Origin: Monilinia fructicola
Taxonomy: Eukaryota; Ascomycota; Leotiomycetes; Helotiales; Sclerotiniaceae
DNA length: 64,000 bases
Direction of reading: 5' to 3'
NCBI GenBank assembly: GCA_008692225.1
Contig: VICG01000012.1
Span: forward strand, 682,001 to 746,000
A program made the translations under genes and the position numbers. Under the pieces are notes generated by a model. That model did not search any database, was not told where the DNA came from, and was given only the letters and a program-made list of their open reading frames with translations. This document shows, piece by piece, positions 60,024 through 64,000 of this stretch. The first letter of the stretch is position 1; each line of letters opens with the position of its first letter.

Positions 60024-61546
60024 GACTGGACTTGAGAGAATTTTTGAAAAGATTGTAGGCAGCGATGTATGGCGTTTGCAATGCTTCTTGCAATTACGGT
60101 CGGATATGCCGGTAAGAGAATATTTATGAATGAGGATGGTGGGGGTTTAGTTGAGAATGGAAGAGATCCTAGGAACATACAATGGGGTATTGTATCGAAA
60201 CAACTCACTACCCATTCATCAACGCGGTCAGAGGGCGGCTCAAGGGACAAATATGGTTGAGGAAAAATATCCAAAAGGAAAGAGGTAGACGCTTCAGGGA
60301 GGATTAGCATCTGTCCACGGATTAACGGCCACTCCTATAAGACCCAAAGGGCGGAAGAAACTCTTGCAGATATTTATGACCCCAGTATCGGATCAAAAGG
60401 AGAATACGGAATTTCAATCCTATCTAGGTACTCCCTTCGTGTACACGGACTGATTCATCATCACTCTACAAACAGCGATTGAGGTATCACGGCCTACCTA
60501 CCTAGGTATACGCAACCCATATCTGAAGGACAACGGATGTTAGCTACCTATATGCTCCAATACAGCGCAGTCAATCACTTAGTAACTTCAATCCTCCTCG
60601 CTTCCCCAACATCTCTCCTCCTATCTAGCCCGGTTCAATCCGACACACCCACCTGCCCATCCACATCCACCGGGTGCAATATGCATCCAACCCCCCACAT
60701 CAACATCCCAACCTCCACCAGCCCCCACCATCACTCAAAACCTCACAACCCCATCCCACACCTAAATCCCCAAACTCAAAAAACCCAACTCCATCATCAA
60801 CATCAACGTGCATCTCCCCCCTCGCCTCATTCCACATCACGCAACCGAGAATCCACACGCACGAGCAAAATCAAACCCATACATACATCCACGCAACCCC
60901 AACCACACAGCTAAACCCAATCCCACCAGGATAAACCACAGCCGTAATCCCACTCCCTCCCTGTTTCCGTGAACCCTTCCTCCCTTGGTCTGCAGTGTTA
61001 CGCGCTTGCTTAACGCAGCGTATTCACCCCCCCTCGTACTTCATCTTGCCGACTCATCTTCAAATCCAAATGTGCAAAGCCAAGAGACAGCCCACCCACT
61101 GGAAGAAGTATTTTTCCGGTTTCACGTTTTCGAGGGCGTCTCAAAGACATCAGGGTTTTGGTTGCGAGACGAATCTTGGATTGAGTGTTCGGCCTGGAGT
61201 GCAAGGTTACAGTGGCAGAGCACATGCAGCTGCGATTATTTGGCAGTTACTACTTGTGTCATTCTTCTCAAGAATATGTACACGTTTGACGCTTGCTGGT
61301 ATTGTGGATCGGGACGAATATTATGCAAACTCGTATTGTCAATTCATACTCGATTGTGACTTGCATCAACGCAATGAAAAGTATTCGGATAGATCAAAAT
61401 TCTCATGTTCATCAAGATCATTAATACATTGACCACCAACCAACCCAACGCCGGTATCATATAGCCCCAACACCATAATCATCATTATCATCAGGCATCC
61501 AACACGAGAAGATCCCAGTCCTATTCCATGCCGCTTTGAGCATCAT
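60024..61546. other. Spacer, no gene seen
   Basis: Frames up to 145 codons exist near 60.5-61.4 kb but lack recognisable similarity; the C-rich stretch at 60600-60960 inflates them. A TACCTAGGTA palindrome lies at 60499-60508. Confidence 0.45.
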
Positions 61547-64000
61547 TTAAGCACTAGCCTGTATGACCCTAAACCCTCCTTGTACCAACTTGTTAATATC
61601 TTCATTCTTATGTTGCAACAAACTCAAAGCATACACAACATCGTTCCACTGTCTCTCGCTTTCACATCTTGCTAACCGAGCCGCTAATTTATCGGCAAGT
61701 TGACGCGCATGTTTATCCTGTTGAGTGATGTTAGGATTGATCCTGTGATAGTGATGAAACGGAAGCGAATACATACCTTTTCGATGAATCCAGCTAAGAA
61801 CTTGATGATTCTCCTGAGAGCATCCTCTTCAAGTTCCTTCTCGGCACTTAACAAACTGAACATATCAACAAAGTGATTATAAACAGCGTTATCCTTCGTG
61901 CTCAATTCAGTAAAGAACATTCTGCTCAAATCCGCGATACGTTTATCATCATCTTCGAGACACTTGGCCATCTCTCCTAATTGGCCCTTAACCTTAACTT
62001 GACCAGCAAGAATGAGGAAAGTGAGAGTCATCAAGCAAGTTCTCTTCACACTCGCATCCTTATCATTTAATCTTCTGTAAAGGAAATCGGTATTTTCATC
62101 GATGAGATGATTGAAACAGACGGCCATATCACCCAGGGCGATAACCACATTTGAACGAATAATTGGGTCCTTCGATCGCTCCATGATAGTGATCAGAAGA
62201 GGAAGGTTCGTTTCGCAGTATTCGGAACTGACACACATGAGCTTTGCCAAACAGAGAGTAGCTGCTGCTTGAAGGTTGCGATCCTTATATGTTGTATTAT
62301 TAGAGCAGATTTCAGTCACCAATGGGCCAAAATTAGCCAGTAGAGAATTCTGGCCATATAGCAGCTCGCGCTCTCGAATATGCGCCATCGCGTCCGTGAA
62401 GTCATCTTCTGTGGTTCCCCCTATCATATCTAGATCATCGGCGGCTTCTTTCGCAGCTTTGTCGGCTGGTGTTTCGGCTGTCTTATTCTTTTCCGCATCT
62501 GCCTTCCGCCTCTTGAAATCCATCTCGCACAGTTCTAAATGTACGATCTGTTTGATAGCAACATGTCCAACTACAAAGAGAAGTTGCGATAACGCAACGG
62601 AGCCCTTCTGCTTGCTCTCAGGTGGCGCTGATGCTTCTTTCTCTGCCTGTGGAGCTTCCTCTGCTTGTTCCGGTTTTTCAGTGTCGACATCCATCATATC
62701 TACGTCCATCATGTCTGTGTCGTTATCTTGATCCAGTGTAGATTGAGGCGGCGGTGGTGGCACTGCTCGTCTTTTGAATACATGTTTCGTCTTCCTTCGA
62801 AGAATCTCCGAGCAAAGGTTGTCAGGATGTTTAGAAAGAGCGTAAATGGCACTAATCGCCTGTTCAGCAACTCCATACCATTCCTTGTTATCGGATTCCA
62901 CTTCGATTATGGCAGCCAATTTTCCAAGTACGGCATGATCATTGCTGAGTTTCGAAGTTTGTATGGTTGCTTGTCTTCCAGTAGGATTGATTCGCCTGAG
63001 TGCCAGGCAAGTATATTTAGCCAACTGCAAATCTGATCGTCCGAGGCTGCCCAAACCAATTCGCAACATTGTCTCCATCTCTCCAACCACAATTTCAGGC
63101 TTTGCAGTAGCAAGCATGCCCAAAACGATAATTGAACCTCGTCTTTGACTCTTCGATATTTCCCTCTTTTGGACTCCATACACTTGCCAAAGCTTTGAGA
63201 TGACTAAATCTGAAATATGGTTCGCCTTCATCATGGTGCTCAACAATTGTTCGAGGGAAGTCAATTCGGCAGGTGTCGCTCCAAATGTTAAAACTGATCA
63301 TATTGCGTGCGATGTAGTTTGCAGCATCATTTCCACTATACGTATCAGGGGCCTCGAAAAATAGACGCTTGTAGCAATCAATAAGATGATTCTGAACTCC
63401 TTTTCCTTCATCGCTATTACCCTTAGTCCAAATGAGACGTAACATTCTTCTGATGCCGAGCTTGTTTTGTTCAATGTTGTAAGCATCGCCAATTTCGAAA
63501 TATTCCATGGCTTCAATAACTTCGCTCTTATTCTTCGACCCAAGAAGTTGGCAAATAATACTAGTGGCCCCATGTAAGACTTCAATGAATTTGAGAGCTT
63601 CGACATAGTATCGTCTGGTCAAAGTCAACTTGTTAATAGCCTCTGAAGTAGCAGCTTCTTCTTGTGCTTTCTTTATTGCCGCTATCTTTTCTTCGTCACT
63701 CATAGGTGCTTGCGCCTTCTTAGGAGAATCAGACTCTAGGACTGTGGCATCATCTAGTAGTGCTGTGTCAACTTCAGCTCTGGTAGTATCGGCCAACCCA
63801 GCAGCTTCTGCGGGAGGTTTAAGTGCATTCAGCTCAGCATCAACAGCTTCTAACCGAGAGTTCCACTCCTTGAAATTTAACTGTGATCCGTGCATGAGAC
63901 TAAATGGATGAGTTTTGATCAAGGTTCCTAAAAGTTTGACGGCATTCCGGCGGACATTGCTGCTCTTATCCTCTAAACTTCGAGCTGCTAATTCGGCGGC
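61547..64000 (-). CDS. Condensin complex subunit 1 (HEAT-repeat), 5' end beyond window
   Basis: Non-SMC condensin subunit (Cnd1 of fission yeast, Ycs4 of budding yeast) needed for mitotic chromosome compaction. Exon 64000-61777 is open at the window edge; the last exon is 61717-61547 after a GTATGT...CAG intron of 59 nt. HEAT repeats are evident: SLEDKSSNVRRNAVKLLGTL, KLWQVYGVQKREISKSQRRG, LVTEICSNNT, LITIMERSKDPIIRSNVVIA, DKDASVKRTCLMTLTFLILA, LEDDDKRIADLSRMFFTELS and HFVDMFSLLS. A Q/E/A-rich acidic insert with repeated DMMDVD interrupts the repeats. The end, QLADKLAARLARCESERQWN, is typical. One frame change occurs at the T4 run 63290-63293 (one base too many), where NMISLTFGATPAELTSLEQ would otherwise be continuous. 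Confidence 0.92.

Noticed and set aside
60537..61432. Plus-strand frames of 120-145 codons
   Set aside because: C-rich, overlapping in several frames, without motifs or splice support.
1..64000. Transposons, tRNA genes, CRISPR arrays, biosynthetic cluster
   Set aside because: No transposase, reverse transcriptase, terminal repeats, cloverleaf with A/B boxes, spacer arrays or PKS/NRPS-type frames were found on reading both strands.

Overview
This is a filamentous ascomycete nuclear window. Conserved genes carry short introns of about 50-90 nt with GTAAGT/GTATGT donors and CTAAC-type branch sites. The set includes a condensin subunit, alpha-COP, UDP-glucose:glycoprotein glucosyltransferase, Dph7, Erv1, Hem4, PDAT and Mak3. 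Gene content and AT-rich spacers suggest a Leotiomycete of the Botrytis/Sclerotinia type; that placement is inference. I see no rRNA, tRNA, CRISPR array or complete transposon.

Positions 1 to about 30.4 kb are gene-poor and accessory in character. Six genes or gene remnants there share one protein block: a [PD]-x-[SN]-KF segment, an aromatic-D/N-W 'GFDWN' box, an 'ALN+AR' helix and, in the long members, a Myb/SANT-like tryptophan-rich helix pair. They lie at <1-1735 (-), 6304-8043 (+), 15750-18106 (-), 20892-21699 (-), 26980-27772 (-) and 29146-30340 (-, decayed). I do not recognise the family; a chromatin or DNA-binding role is a guess from the SANT-like part, an AT-hook and basic/acidic tracts. 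Between them are a secreted mucin-like protein (9704), a secreted Yellow/major-royal-jelly-type protein (24299), a poorly resolved membrane-protein gene (about 26220-26880) and long stretches with no gene I can defend.

From 31.4 kb on, the window is a housekeeping block: UGGT (-) and alpha-COP (+) are divergent; then Dph7 (-), a UPF0696/DUF1917 protein (+), Oxr1 (-), Hem4 (-) divergent with Erv1 (+), a hypothetical gene (-), PDAT (-), Mak3/Naa30 (+) and condensin subunit 1 (-, cut by the right edge). Several act in the early secretory pathway: UGGT and PDAT both end in KDEL, and alpha-COP belongs to the coat that retrieves such proteins.

Two sequence-level patterns matter to any reader. First, most conserved genes are broken by single-base frameshifts, nearly all one extra base in an A/T homopolymer, which looks like uncorrected sequencing insertions rather than gene death. 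Second, C:G-to-T:A transition patterns resembling repeat-induced point mutation appear in a 287-bp AT-rich tandem duplication (58386-58960) and in the decayed family member at 29-30 kb, whose stops fall at glutamine-like positions. A palindromic decamer, TACCTAGGTA, also recurs in spacers far above chance.
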